44,628 nucleotides of DNA from Okeania sp. SIO3I5. GTDB lineage: Bacteria; Cyanobacteriota; Cyanobacteriia; Cyanobacteriales; Microcoleaceae. Under the pieces are notes generated by a model. It made no database searches. It saw nothing but the letters and a program-made list of their open reading frames with translations, and was not told the origin of the DNA. A program made the translations under genes and the position numbers. The stretch is from NCBI RefSeq assembly GCF_010672085.1, contig NZ_JAAHHT010000011.1, positions 26,936 through 71,563 of the forward strand, in the 5' to 3' direction. Below are positions 1 to 9,519 of this stretch, piece after piece (the first letter of the stretch is position 1; every line of letters starts with the position of its first letter).

Positions 1-226
1 AAATAAATTAGAGTTAACTTTTTCACTAATTCTTCCCCCATTGTCTACTATCAAAATTTATATTTAATTGTTTTCTATTACTTAAGTTTTCAAGGGAACA
101 CTTAATAGGAAACAGGGAACAGTTGGAAAAACATTTCCGGGATTTTGATTGAGTATCAGTAATTTTAAAATGCTAATTCTTTCTGAGCTATAGCATCTGA
201 AATGGTAAAAAATTTGTCATAGTTAT

Positions 227-442
227 CTAATTCAAGTTCATCGGAATTTTAATTATAAATTCTGTACCTTTTCCGAGCTGAGAATAACATTCTAGTTTTC
301 CTTGATCTTGTTCCACAATAATTTGATAACTAATCGAAATTCCTAATCCAGTTCCTTTTCCAATAGGTTTGATTTTCAAGAAAAGTTCAAATAAATTCGA
401 CCTAACTTTTTCACTAATTCCTCCCCCATTGTCTAATATCAA
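227..442 (-). pseudogene. Histidine kinase C-terminal fragment, copy A
   Basis: This 71-codon open frame matches the last ~70 residues of the kinase at 1135-3630, with DNGGGISEKVRSNLFE and GKGTGLG still readable. It has no start region, no HisKA domain and no N box. The phosphate-acceptor end is absent, so it cannot be a working kinase. A few substitutions (for example FELFLKIKP where the full gene has FEPFFTTKP) show drift after duplication. I read it as a relic of tandem duplication. Expression as a small ATPase-lid peptide is not excluded but nothing supports it. Confidence 0.75.
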
Positions 443-617
443 AATTTATATTTAATTATCTTCTATTACTTGAGTTTTCAAGGGAACAGGGAACAGTTAC
501 AAAAAAATTTCCGGGATTTTGATTGCTCATCAGTAATTTTAAAATCCCAATTATTTCTGAGCTATAGCATCCGAAATGGTCGAAAATTTGTAATAGTTAT
601 CTAATTCAAGTTTATCG

Positions 618-1000
<383 letters not shown>

Positions 1001-1134
1001 TACTTGAGTTTTCCAGGGAACAAGAAACAGTTGGAAAAAAAATTCCGGGATTTTGATTGCTCATCAGTAATTTTAAAAGGCAAATTTTTTTTGAGTTATA
1101 GTATCCGAAATGGTCGAAAATTTGTAATAGTTAT

Positions 1135-3630
1135 CTAATTCAAATTCATCGGAATTTTAATTATAAATTCTGTACCTTTTCCCAACTCAGAATAGCATTC
1201 TAGTTTTCCTTGATGTTGTTCCACAATAATTTGGTAACTAATCGAAAGTCCTAATCCAGTTCCTTTTCCAACAGGTTTTGTAGTAAAGAAAGGTTCAAAT
1301 AAATTCGACCTAACTTTTTCGCTAATTCCTCCCCCATTGTCTGCTATTAAAATTTCTACCCAATTGTCTTTTATTACTTGAGTTTTAATCCAAATACAAT
1401 CAGCGTCACACTGTTTTTCTTGAGAAGATTGAGCATTTTCAATTGCATCAATGGCATTACCGATAATATTCATAAATACTTGATTAAGCTGTCCTGCATA
1501 ACAGTTAATACTAGGAAGTTGACTATATTCTTTAATCACTTCAATACCAAGAAATCCTGGTTTAGGTTTGAAGCGATTTTGTAAAATCATTAAAGTGCTA
1601 TCAATTCCTTCATGGATATCGACTTCTTTAATTTCTGCTTCATCCAAACGGGAAAAAATTCGTAGTGATTTGACAATTTCTATAATCCGCTCTGTTCCAC
1701 TTTTCATAGATTTTAGCATTTTTTTGATATCTTCTTGGAGGAAATTTAATTCAATAGCTTCAATTTCTTCCTCAATTTCTGGATGGGGATGGGGATAATA
1801 ATTTTGATAGAGTTGAAGTAAATTGAATAAGTCTTGAGTATAACTTGTTGCATAAATAATATTTCCATGAATAAAGTTAACCGGATTATTAATTTCATGG
1901 GCAACCCCGGCAACCATTTGACCTAAACTCGACATTTTTTCACTTTGAATGATCTGAGTTTGAGCCCATTTCAGTTCTTGTAAAGTTTGCTGTAGTTCTT
2001 GTTTTTGTATTCTTAATTGAGCTTCTGATTTTCGTAGAGCATTCTCGGCAAGTTGGCGATCGCTAGCTTCAATTGTTAGAGAAACTAGGTTAGCAATTGA
2101 ACGGACAAAAAATTCATCTTCAAGAGTCCAATATTTGATTTGACTGCACTTTTCTATACAAATAACACCCACTACTTCTCCACGAATCAAAATCCCAGCG
2201 TCAAGCATAGAAAAAATATCTAAAGGTTTGAGGTAATTCTCAGAAAATTCCTTGGTTCTAGGATCGTTGCGAGCATCATTAGCTGCAATAATATTATTAT
2301 CTTGTAGTGAGCTAATCGCTTGAAAATAACTAGGATAATCCTTGAAATTAAGATTTATTTCTCTAATGTGTTCATTGAGTTTGTTTTGGTACAAATCTAG
2401 AGATTTTAAATAATTTTTCGAGTCGTCATACAGCCAAATTCCCACTCGCTCAACCTCTAATATTTTGGCTGTAGCTTCTGTAATTGCTTCTATACCTGTT
2501 GACAAATATCCTTGATTTACAGCTCTATTTTGAGCAAGTTCTATTAATATTTTATTCTGATTTTGTAGCCTAGTTTGGCTTTGTTTTCGATCGCGAATTT
2601 CCACAAGTAACTGATGTTGAGTATATTTTAACTCCTGTAAAGCCTGATTTTTTTCTTCTAGTTGTTGCTCCAGTTCATCAGTTTGAATAATTACTCGATC
2701 AGTTAATGGATGTAGTAGTAGAATCATTCCACAAGTACCCAAAAGACTTAAGAATATTATGACAATTCCAATAGTAATAACCTGACGATTCACTGGAGCA
2801 TATAATTCCTGACGTTCGATGGCGATCGCGAGTCCCCAATTTACATTGGATACAGGTTCAAAAGCAATTATTTGACCATAAATCCCATACTTAGATTTAA
2901 CAACTATTACTCCAGACTCTTGAGAAAATAATGTTTTTTCCAAGGCTTTAGCAATTGATTCAGATAAATTTTTGCTTTCATTTTTAGAAGATAAAAATAA
3001 TTTTAACTGTTGTTTTTCTAAAGTTCCTAAAAAGACTTCTCCAGTTTTACCTAGCCCCGCATTATCTGTAATAATTTTTTCTAAACCCTGGATTTTAAAC
3101 AACACCAAATCTGTACCTACTTGTTGTTTTTTTGAGTTAATAATTGGTTGGCTAATAATGATATAAGATTCATTCTTTAGGCGAATTTGATTGCTAATTT
3201 TAGGTTTTTGAATAGGCAATTTCCAAAATTTTTGAGGGATAGGTAAACCTAGTTGAACCACCAATTGATTATCTCGATCTAAGCGAGTAATTCCAACTAC
3301 ATCTTCAGTCTGATTAAGAGCATCAGTGAGAATCCGAGTCAGATTAGAAACAGCAGAATTGCGATTATTTGGACTACGGTTATAAACTTCTAATTCCCGT
3401 TTTGCTTGAGTACGACTAGAAATTTGTGCAGCAATATCCTTAGCTCTTGAAACAAATTGTTCCACTGCTAAACTTCTACTTTGTAACGTTGACTGTAAGT
3501 TGCTTTCTTCATTTATTCTGAGTTGTTTATCAAGGGGGAATATACTTATTATTGCTACTAATACACTGATAATAAATATTCCTAAGGCAGAATAAAATAT
3601 TAACAACCGTTGTAATTGTTTAGAGTTCAT
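1135..3630 (-). CDS. Membrane sensor histidine kinase with periplasmic sensor and GAF domains
   Basis: An 831-residue hybrid-free sensor kinase. A membrane helix (about 9-31) precedes a periplasmic Cache-like sensor region (about 40-280), a second membrane helix (about 284-306), a coiled coil (315-365), a GAF domain (about 370-520), another coiled coil (525-565) and the transmitter. The phosphorylated residue is His578 in GVAHEINNPVNF. The ATPase keeps the N box (MNIIGNAIDA), G1 (DNGGGI), F box (FEPFF) and G2 (GKGTGLGL). Family knowledge says it would autophosphorylate and pass phosphate to a separate response regulator, but none is adjacent, so the partner and signal are unknown. The start at 3630 puts the first helix at the N terminus, although the ribosome site is weak. 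Decayed copies of its 3' end lie downstream. Confidence 0.9.
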   Translation of the reverse strand: MNSKQLQRLLIFYSALGIFIISVLVAIISIFPLDKQLRINEESNLQSTLQSRSLAVEQFVSRAKDIAAQISSRTQAKRELEVYNRSPNNRNSAVSNLTRILTDALNQTEDVVGITRLDRDNQLVVQLGLPIPQKFWKLPIQKPKISNQIRLKNESYIIISQPIINSKKQQVGTDLVLFKIQGLEKIITDNAGLGKTGEVFLGTLEKQQLKLFLSSKNESKNLSESIAKALEKTLFSQESGVIVVKSKYGIYGQIIAFEPVSNVNWGLAIAIERQELYAPVNRQVITIGIVIIFLSLLGTCGMILLLHPLTDRVIIQTDELEQQLEEKNQALQELKYTQHQLLVEIRDRKQSQTRLQNQNKILIELAQNRAVNQGYLSTGIEAITEATAKILEVERVGIWLYDDSKNYLKSLDLYQNKLNEHIREINLNFKDYPSYFQAISSLQDNNIIAANDARNDPRTKEFSENYLKPLDIFSMLDAGILIRGEVVGVICIEKCSQIKYWTLEDEFFVRSIANLVSLTIEASDRQLAENALRKSEAQLRIQKQELQQTLQELKWAQTQIIQSEKMSSLGQMVAGVAHEINNPVNFIHGNIIYATSYTQDLFNLLQLYQNYYPHPHPEIEEEIEAIELNFLQEDIKKMLKSMKSGTERIIEIVKSLRIFSRLDEAEIKEVDIHEGIDSTLMILQNRFKPKPGFLGIEVIKEYSQLPSINCYAGQLNQVFMNIIGNAIDAIENAQSSQEKQCDADCIWIKTQVIKDNWVEILIADNGGGISEKVRSNLFEPFFTTKPVGKGTGLGLSISYQIIVEQHQGKLECYSELGKGTEFIIKIPMNLN

Positions 3631-4234
3631 TCTTTTACTAAAAAATTGGGAGATAACTTACCAAAGTAGAGGAGTGGGGGAGATGAGGAAATAGCAAATT
3701 GCAAGTGTATTGGAGTACTTTTCAACCTTGTTCTCCTATTACCTAATTTCCGTAGATGATTCCTGACTCAAAAATTTAATCGCTGGCATTGATACAAAAT
3801 GGCTTTTATTAACTATGTTCGGTTAAGATAAATCTAAATGCTGGCTGAAAAACCTATATTTTCCTTGAAAAATCTTTGGCATTCCAAATTCAAAACAGGA
3901 GCATTGATTTTCAACTATCATGTATTGAGAAAATACTGATTATTAAGGCAATTTGAATCTCTCCTCCCCTTGCCGAGGGTCAATTTATTGTCACCAGAGA
4001 AAAAAGTTAAGAGAAGGTGGGGAGGTGTTGGAGGCGTGGGAAGTGTGGTCCGTGTGGGGAGGATGGGAAGTGTGGTCCGTGTGGTCTGTGTGGTCCGTGT
4101 GGCACAAAAGTCCACTTTTATTCATGCAGCTTACGTATCCCCATCCTCCCCATCCTCCCCATCCTCCCCATCCTCCCCATCCTCCCCATCCTCCCCATCC
4201 TCCCCATCCTCATTAAATTGGTTTAGCCACTCAA
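3631..4234. repeat. Intergenic region with a CATCCTCCC 9-bp tandem array
   Basis: The stretch between the kinase and the thioredoxin gene contains no convincing gene. Positions 4142-4210 are about eight copies of the 9-mer CATCCTCCC. Positions 4030-4105 hold an imperfect array built from GTGGTCCGTGTGG and GGAAGTGTGG. Reading frames through it are only low-complexity Pro-His-Pro or Ser-Pro-Ser repeats. Confidence 0.8.
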
Positions 4235-4822
4235 CTATTGTACTTGACTACCGTGAACCCGAGGATCTGCTTGACTTGCTTTAATTGGTGCTACTGGAGC
4301 ATTAAATTCAGAACCTTGACCAACTGTACCATTATATGGTAATAAACTTCCGGCAACTAAAGCTTCTATATTTGCTGCCATAACAGACTTCGGCACTTCT
4401 CCAATAGTCTGACCAACTTCAGTCCCTTCTCGATCCATAAACACAAAGTGGGGAATACCATCTACCCGATATTTAACCAATTCTGGTAACCACTTGCTAT
4501 TATCCACATTCAACATTACAAAGTTGGCATTCCCAGCATACTGTTGCCTAATTTCCTCCAACTCAGGAGCCATAGCTTGACAAGTCGTACACCAATTAGC
4601 ATAAAATTCAACTATGCTAGGCTTATTATTAGTTAATGCTATATCTAGAGGTGTTGAAGTTTCAGCCATTTCATTTAGGGAAACGGAGACCGTCTCAGTT
4701 CGTAATCCGATAAAAATGGTTACTGATAAAGCGATCGCGACCGACACAATAATAAAATTTCTCCAGCGCACCGCCAAAGAGGAAATATTTTTAGGGTCAG
4801 ATGGATTTACATTCATTGTCAT
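4235..4822 (-). CDS. txlA: Membrane-anchored thioredoxin-like protein (TxlA/HCF164 type)
   Basis: A 195-residue protein with a short cytoplasmic N terminus, one membrane helix (about 22-40) and a thioredoxin fold (about 55-165). The redox pair is Cys78 and Cys81 in YANWCTTCQAM, and the cis-proline is in DGIPHF. Thylakoid HCF164/TxlA proteins use this arrangement to carry reducing equivalents to lumenal targets, including apocytochromes during cytochrome b6f biogenesis. That role is taken from the family. The C-terminal tail (about 165-195) is low-complexity. No neighbour shares its strand closely, so it is probably a single-gene transcript. The symbol rests on similarity of architecture. Confidence 0.85.
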   Translation of the reverse strand: MTMNVNPSDPKNISSLAVRWRNFIIVSVAIALSVTIFIGLRTETVSVSLNEMAETSTPLDIALTNNKPSIVEFYANWCTTCQAMAPELEEIRQQYAGNANFVMLNVDNSKWLPELVKYRVDGIPHFVFMDREGTEVGQTIGEVPKSVMAANIEALVAGSLLPYNGTVGQGSEFNAPVAPIKASQADPRVHGSQVQ

Positions 4823-5171
4823 AAAATTAAATAATTATTACAATTACTGAAAAAGGGTTGAGAGCAATGTCTCTTTTAGAGCTGAGATGAAAACAAGGTA
4901 ATTGTTAAACCCAGACAACTAAAGTCATCTTCCTATATAAATTTTAGTTGCTCAAACTTTAGATAGCTAAAGCACATAGTAAAAATATAACTTTTTTAGG
5001 GACGCTCGATAGAACGTCCCTGCTGTATTCTAATTACAATAAAAATTGTTGTAATACCAAGTGCGATAAATGTTTGCTACAAATATTTAGGCTATTTATT
5101 AAGAGTCAGGTAGGATAAGCGTCTGCTTGGCGACTACAGAAGTCAGTAGTCAGAATCAATAGCTTAAATAA
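4823..5171. other. Intergenic, no gene seen; contains a small GGGACG hairpin
   Basis: No coding region is visible. A short inverted repeat at about 4998-5023 (TAGGGACGCTC paired with GAACGTCCCT) belongs to the same hairpin family seen inside the element at 25511-25538 and near 7967-7993. Confidence 0.6.
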
Positions 5172-5263
5172 TCAGGACTTACACAATACCACTATATATA
5201 GTGTAAATTTGGTCATAGTTCCTAACATCACCACTATAATTAGTGCCGTTGCGTAAGTCCTGA
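5172..5263. mobile_element. MITE family A copy 1 (AGGACTTACGCA ends)
   Basis: A 92-bp palindromic element with ends TCAGGACTTACACA and TGCGTAAGTCCTGA. The central part is AT-rich with a CACTATATATAGTG palindrome and lacks the GGGCGAATG core of the other copies. Further copies lie at 30199-30290, 30550-30641, 31165-31288 and 33557-33647. Confidence 0.75.
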
Positions 5264-5266
5264 TAA

Positions 5267-5430
5267 TATAGCGTTTCTCAGCAATCGTGAGGTACACCTA
5301 TCTTTATTTGTTCCTATTTCCTATTCCCTGTTTCCTATTCCCTATTCCCTATTCCCTGTTCCCAGTTAAGTGTTCCCTGTTCCCTAAAACCAAGGAATTT
5401 TGTACCTCACGCTTCTTGGGAATTGCTATA
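5267..5430. mobile_element. MITE family F copy 1 (TATAGC...CGTGAGGTAC ends)
   Basis: Imperfect terminal inverted repeats of about 29 bp (left TATAGCGTTTCTCAG then CGTGAGGTAC; right GTACCTCACG then AATTGCTATA) enclose an array of TTCCTATTCCC / TTCCCTG units. A diverged second copy is at 30307-30454. The rest of the gap to 5764 is AT-rich and holds no convincing gene. Confidence 0.6.
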
Positions 5431-5764
5431 TTTCTGAGTGAGAAACTTCTCTTTTTAGTCAAAGGTACATTTAACTCAATTGTTTCAATTATTCTGATTA
5501 TTTGTAACATTCTTTATTTTGAATACGGTATGACTAAATAATTATGGCAATTTTAATACTTGTGAGGAGAAAAATTCGTTTGTTTTAGGGAGTAGAGAGT
5601 AAGTTGGAGGTAGGGACTAACCATGCTTAGTCTGTACAAAGTAGTAATTTGCTAAACAGGGAATCGAAAAGAAAAAAAACAACTGTACCTCAGTAACTTG
5701 AGAAACCCTATAAATAAATGATGAAAAAATCAGTTTTATAATTAAGAATATAGAGGATTAACCC

Positions 5765-6169
5765 GTGAAAAAACGAGTGACGTTAACATTTCCACAACGG
5801 TCAATTCATATGCCAATTACCTATAAATTAGCAAAAGATTTTAATGTTGCTGCTAATATTATTCGTGCTCAAGTAGCACCAAATCAAATAGGTAAATTAG
5901 TGCTGGAATTATCAGGAGATATTGATGAGTTAGAAGCTGCAATAGAGTGGATGAGACTCCAAAATATAGATGTATCTCTCAGTAGCAGAGAAATTTTAAT
6001 CAATGAAAATAGCTGCGTAGACTGTGGTTTATGCACTGGTGTATGTCCTACAGAAGCTCTAACTTTACAACCTGATACCTTTCGTCTCAATTTTTTCAGA
6101 TCCCGTTGCATTGTATGTGAACAATGTATTCCTGCCTGCCCAGTTAAAGCAATTTCTACTAACCTATAA
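5765..6169 (+). CDS. NIL-domain protein with two [4Fe-4S] ferredoxin motifs
   Basis: A 134-residue soluble protein. Residues 1-75 match the NIL domain (a small ferredoxin-like regulatory fold also found after some methionine-transporter ATPases). Residues 80-128 are a bacterial 2[4Fe-4S] ferredoxin domain with Cys84/87/90/94 (CVDCGLCTGVCP) and Cys115/118/121/125 (CIVCEQCIPACP). Both clusters are complete. NIL-ferredoxins are common in cyanobacteria and have been linked by others to sulfur or homocysteine metabolism, but nothing here proves that. The GTG start at 5765 has a GAGG ribosome site nine bases upstream. The next gene begins 6 bp after its stop, so the two are probably cotranscribed. 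Confidence 0.88.
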   Translation: MKKRVTLTFPQRSIHMPITYKLAKDFNVAANIIRAQVAPNQIGKLVLELSGDIDELEAAIEWMRLQNIDVSLSSREILINENSCVDCGLCTGVCPTEALTLQPDTFRLNFFRSRCIVCEQCIPACPVKAISTNL

Positions 6170-6175
6170 AATAAT

Positions 6176-6601
6176 GTGAAACCAATACCTTTACTTTCTT
6201 CGACTCTACTTTTAATAACTTATGGCATTTTTGGCTGGAGTCTAGCTAATGCTCAAGCTTCTGTGTTTTTATATTTAGTTGTTATAGCGGGTATTTTTTT
6301 ATTAGATGCAATTTTAACTTTTCGTTTCCTGAATTTGAAAACAATAATTCCCTGGTTTAACTCTGAACTTTATACTTTTATTTCTGCAATTGTTACTGCT
6401 TTTTTCTTTGTAGTTATAATTAGGTGGATTAACATTTTTACCCATAGTTTAGTGTTAATCTCTGCCGGGATATTAGTAAGATTAGATACTCAAATTTATG
6501 GTCTAAAAAACTGGCATTCTTTTGGAATTTTACTCATTATTTCAGAGGGGGGTTTGGGTCTGGGAGTTGGACTTTACTTATTGCTCAAAAATCATACATA
6601 G
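6176..6601 (+). CDS. Small four-helix membrane protein of unknown function
   Basis: A 141-residue, very hydrophobic protein with four likely membrane helices (about 5-25, 30-50, 65-88, 92-112) and a hydrophobic C-terminal segment around 118-138. I do not recognise the family. It starts with GTG six bases after the NIL-ferredoxin stop and is on the same strand, so it is probably cotranscribed and could be its membrane partner. That link is inference from spacing only. A stem-loop about 70 bp downstream could end the transcript. Confidence 0.65.
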   Translation: MKPIPLLSSTLLLITYGIFGWSLANAQASVFLYLVVIAGIFLLDAILTFRFLNLKTIIPWFNSELYTFISAIVTAFFFVVIIRWINIFTHSLVLISAGILVRLDTQIYGLKNWHSFGILLIISEGGLGLGVGLYLLLKNHT

Positions 6602-6669
6602 AAATTCTATTTCTTCCTGTTTTAATATTTTATATAATATCAAATCCGCTTGGCAACGGAAGTGTTATA

Positions 6670-6733
6670 AGAAACCGGGTCTATGGCAGGTATATTTTAG
6701 TCTGGAGAAGCATTTAATATAGACCTGGTTTCT
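6670..6733 (+). terminator. Long-stem hairpin downstream of the NIL-ferredoxin pair
   Basis: AGAAACCGGGTCTAT at 6670-6684 pairs with ATAGACCTGGTTTCT at 6719-6733. This is a 15-bp stem with one G-T pair and a 34-base loop, followed by a short T-rich stretch. It may be a terminator or another repeat element, since GAAACCGGGTTTC also occurs inside the element at 31165-31288. Confidence 0.45.
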
Positions 6734-6954
6734 CTGCTTTTTTTACATCAATATTTATTAAAAAGCTGAAAGCTGACAGCTAATAGCTGAATGCTTACCA
6801 TAACTTTTATATTACAATTAGCAATTGAACTTAGGAATTCGTAACAAGATCAAGTATAGTTGCAATAAACGTTTAAAAAATTGTCACAAATAAATCTAAC
6901 AAAAATACTTAATTTATGAGATAATATGAAAAATAAGCGTTTAACTGTCCTTGA

Positions 6955-6982
6955 CCCCTGCCTCTCCATGGAGGGGTTTTTT
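6955..6982 (+). terminator. Candidate rho-independent terminator
   Basis: CCCCT at 6955-6959 pairs with AGGGG at 6972-6976, enclosing the palindrome CTCCATGGAG, and six T follow at once. A GATAAT box lies about 35 bp upstream, so a very short RNA is conceivable but not supported further. The remainder of 6602-7260 is AT-rich, with a TTCCCTGTTCCC-type repeat at about 7200-7228 and no gene. Confidence 0.4.
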
Positions 6983-7260
6983 ATTGACTTAAAATTTATA
7001 GTACCTAAATTCAAAAATCTCAAATATTCTGAAATTATTACTAATGTTTCATTTTGCTCAACTACCGTGTTTTTTTCAAAGATATTAATTCATACTCTTT
7101 TAATCCTTAAATATTGGGATGAATAGTTTAATAACGAATAGACAGAGGCGTGAAAATCAAAACTAAAATTAATTCTTATCCAGAAATTATCAATTACTTC
7201 TTCCTGTTCCCTGTTCTCTGTTCCCTATTTTTTGGAGATGTCTAATCAATAATTAAACGA

Positions 7261-7815
7261 CTACCGATAAGATGACTTTACCACCTTTTTAATTTCTTCC
7301 AGCACCAACATTGTTACTTGTTCAGGGGTATCTTGACTATTAACATTAATATGAACATCTGCATTTGCGTAAAGCGGTCTTCTTTCCTCCAAGATAGCCT
7401 GAAGTTTATCCAAAGGCTTACTATTCTGAAGTAAAGGTCTAGTCATATCCCCTTCCAAGCGACTATATAAAACTTCTGCTGGCACATCTAACCAAACCAC
7501 TATGCCATGGTGCAAATAACTCCAGTTAAATTGACTCACAACAATACCACCACCTGTAGCAATAGTCAAATTTTTGTAACTAGATACTTCTGACAATACA
7601 TTTGTTTCCAATGCCCGAAAAACTGCTTCACCCTCAGTAGCAAAAATTTCGTTAATTGACTTGCCTGCAGCTTGAGAAATTAAATTATCTGTATCGAGAA
7701 AACTATATCCTAAGCGTTGTGCAAGTAAATGTCCCACAGTTGTTTTACCAGCACCCATCATCCCGACTAGATAAAGATTTACTCCCTGTAATAATTGCCT
7801 ATTACTAATATCCAT
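7261..7815 (-). CDS. aroK: Shikimate kinase
   Basis: A 184-residue cytoplasmic enzyme that phosphorylates shikimate with ATP in the chorismate pathway to aromatic amino acids and, in cyanobacteria, to quinones. The P-loop is GMMGAGKTT at about 18-26. The shikimate/Mg site is DTD (about 41-43). The glycine-rich ATGGGIV segment is at about 86-92, and the lid arginine sits in TRPLL. Length is normal for bacterial AroK. It is flanked by long repeat-bearing gaps on both sides and appears to be a single-gene unit. Confidence 0.95.
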   Translation of the reverse strand: MDISNRQLLQGVNLYLVGMMGAGKTTVGHLLAQRLGYSFLDTDNLISQAAGKSINEIFATEGEAVFRALETNVLSEVSSYKNLTIATGGGIVVSQFNWSYLHHGIVVWLDVPAEVLYSRLEGDMTRPLLQNSKPLDKLQAILEERRPLYANADVHINVNSQDTPEQVTMLVLEEIKKVVKSSYR

Positions 7816-8223
7816 ACTAATGAGTTATGCCAAATCTCAATAAGTTGACTACATATCGTGAAAAAAGGTTTTATATCAAGTCTGATTAATTAGCCATAAT
7901 AAAAATCTTCTTTTCTTACGCGCCAGAATATTTTTCGCTCCTTCCCCTTATTCCCTACTACCTACTTTGTACAGACGTTGCATGAACGTCCCTACCTAAA
8001 TTTTTTATAGTGGTTATTCACGCAAGACATAATATTAGGCGGCATAAGGTTTTGGAAAAATACCCTTGGTATAAACAAGTAATTGTCACTACTTAGGGAC
8101 TAGCAAAAAAATAGACTACCATTTAATTGTATAGAGTAGAGATTGCTACTCTGCGATAAGGCTTTCCTTAAGGAATGCTATCGCAAACGCCTACGGCTGA
8201 CTTGATTCTTAGAAAAAATCTAC
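7816..8223. repeat. Intergenic region with GGGACG and GCGATA hairpins
   Basis: No gene is visible. A small inverted repeat (CAGACGTTGCATGAACGTCCC) lies near 7971-7991. The hairpin 8153-8184 (GCGATA pairing with TATCGC around TTCCTTAAGGAA) ends 39 bp past the iscB stop. It could terminate iscB or mark the far end of the iscB element. Confidence 0.6.
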
Positions 8224-9498
8224 TCAAAACGAGTAATTGTATCCATCTCGTCTGTGAACGGGTTGGATATGGTTTCGAGAAACAGACAAAATTTCATCTT
8301 GATGTCGGATATCAAAATTGCCTTTACTTCTTACAGTTTTAATCCTGACTCCTTTTAGTCCAATATTTTGGCCTTTTACGACATTGATAATATCTCCAGT
8401 TTTCCAACCAGGGACAGGTTTTGTAGCCTTATAACCTTTGCGGGGAAAACCATATTTATCCATTTGTACCATCTGCCTGCAACCGTGTCCCATTGCTGTA
8501 ACAATCAATGGTTGAGCCGTAAGAATTGTTAATTTTTCTACTTCCCCAACGCACGCTGCATCTATCCAATGTTCTTTTGGTAAATCCAATCGACGACGAT
8601 TGTACTTGGTTTGCGCACCACTCCCGGTAACAACGGGTAGTTCTGTCTTTTTTAAAGTTTCAAAGATTTTCCAACGAGTTGCATTAACTGCTGCTGCATC
8701 TTTTAATGGCGTTTTGGCTTGTTTCAAAACTCGTTCCAAAAGAGATGGTTTATCCTTCAAAAATTCTCTAATATCCATAGCACCCTTATCTTTGTTGCAT
8801 TGATGACAAGCAATAACTAGATTCGACACCCTATTGCTTCCACCTTTTGAACGGGGAGTTGTATGCTCAATTTCTAAGCGAGTATCTTTTGCGCCGCAAT
8901 AAACACATTTGCGATTAAACTTTAAGAGCAAATATTCGCGAAGATCGTATCCCGATAAAGTTCCTTGCTGGTATTCAATTCCAGAGATTTCGGGATTTTC
9001 AACTTTTTGGGTATCGAACTTTACTAATTCCATTGCTAGGGAATTAATGGGTGCTAAGAAGCATAATTTGTTAACCCAAGCTTCTACAGTTAAAACTCTG
9101 TGCATTAAACTTGGTGGCAGCCATCCTTTTTTACGCTTTCTGTTAAGAAAACGCGGTTGTCGATAGCGGGTTTTTCGACGGCGGCGACCTCGCCGAAGAT
9201 TTCGCCGCCTAAGCATAGCGTTTTTTATTTGTTGACCTCGATGGATTAAGACCATCGCCCAAATAACTTCCCCTTCTTGAGTTACTAAAGCAAAACCTGT
9301 TTGCTTAGACCCAGGGTCAATTTTTAGCTGTAAATCCTGATGTTTTTCTGCTACCAATTTATTGAGAATTATGCTGAATGGATAGCGCCTAAAAACCTTG
9401 GCTTTACCTGCTTTTAATAATGACCTTGCCATTCCTGCCTTGCATGGTGCTAAAGGCTTTTTATTTGCATCAAGTACAAATACATAATTGGTGGACAT
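8224..9498 (-). CDS. iscB: IscB RNA-guided nuclease (PLMP, split RuvC, HNH)
   Basis: A 424-residue protein with the full IscB plan. The N-terminal PLMP domain has LDANKKPLAPCKAGMARSLL and GKAKVFRRYPF. RuvC-I follows with Asp61 in KIDPGSKQTG, then an arginine-rich bridge helix (about 96-124). RuvC-II has Glu157 in LAMELVKFD. The HNH domain has CxxC pairs at 198/201 and 231/234 and catalytic His212 in EIEHTTPRSKGG. RuvC-III has His310 and Asp313 in HWIDAACVG, and a C-terminal target-recognition region follows. All catalytic residues are present. IscB proteins are Cas9 ancestors that cut DNA using an omega RNA encoded just upstream, and such an RNA is visible here. The start at 9498 is preferred over 9567 because CCTCCT (AGGAGG on the coding strand) lies nine bases before it and the PLMP domain begins there. 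No TnpA transposase is adjacent. Confidence 0.93.
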   Translation of the reverse strand: MSTNYVFVLDANKKPLAPCKAGMARSLLKAGKAKVFRRYPFSIILNKLVAEKHQDLQLKIDPGSKQTGFALVTQEGEVIWAMVLIHRGQQIKNAMLRRRNLRRGRRRRKTRYRQPRFLNRKRKKGWLPPSLMHRVLTVEAWVNKLCFLAPINSLAMELVKFDTQKVENPEISGIEYQQGTLSGYDLREYLLLKFNRKCVYCGAKDTRLEIEHTTPRSKGGSNRVSNLVIACHQCNKDKGAMDIREFLKDKPSLLERVLKQAKTPLKDAAAVNATRWKIFETLKKTELPVVTGSGAQTKYNRRRLDLPKEHWIDAACVGEVEKLTILTAQPLIVTAMGHGCRQMVQMDKYGFPRKGYKATKPVPGWKTGDIINVVKGQNIGLKGVRIKTVRSKGNFDIRHQDEILSVSRNHIQPVHRRDGYNYSF

Positions 9499-9506
9499 TG
9501 TTGCGT

Positions 9507-9513
9507 CCCTCCT
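9507..9513 (-). promoter_or_regulatory. Strong ribosome binding site fixing the iscB start
   Basis: The coding strand reads AGGAGGG, with an 8-base spacer before the ATG at 9498. It favours this start over the in-frame ATG at 9567, which would lie inside the omega RNA. Confidence 0.8.
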
Positions 9514-9519
9514 ATAGAA

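Noticed and set aside
3918-4284. Overlapping open frames with Pro-His-Pro, Ser-Pro-Ser or Cys-Gly-Pro repeats
   Set aside because: They only translate the CATCCTCCC and GTGGTCCGTGT simple repeats and have no domain or ribosome site.
5287-5541. 84-codon frame on the plus strand
   Set aside because: Most of it is the TTCCTATTCCC repeat inside a MITE.
6926-7126. 66-codon plus-strand frame
   Set aside because: It runs through a terminator-like hairpin and has no ribosome site or recognisable motif.
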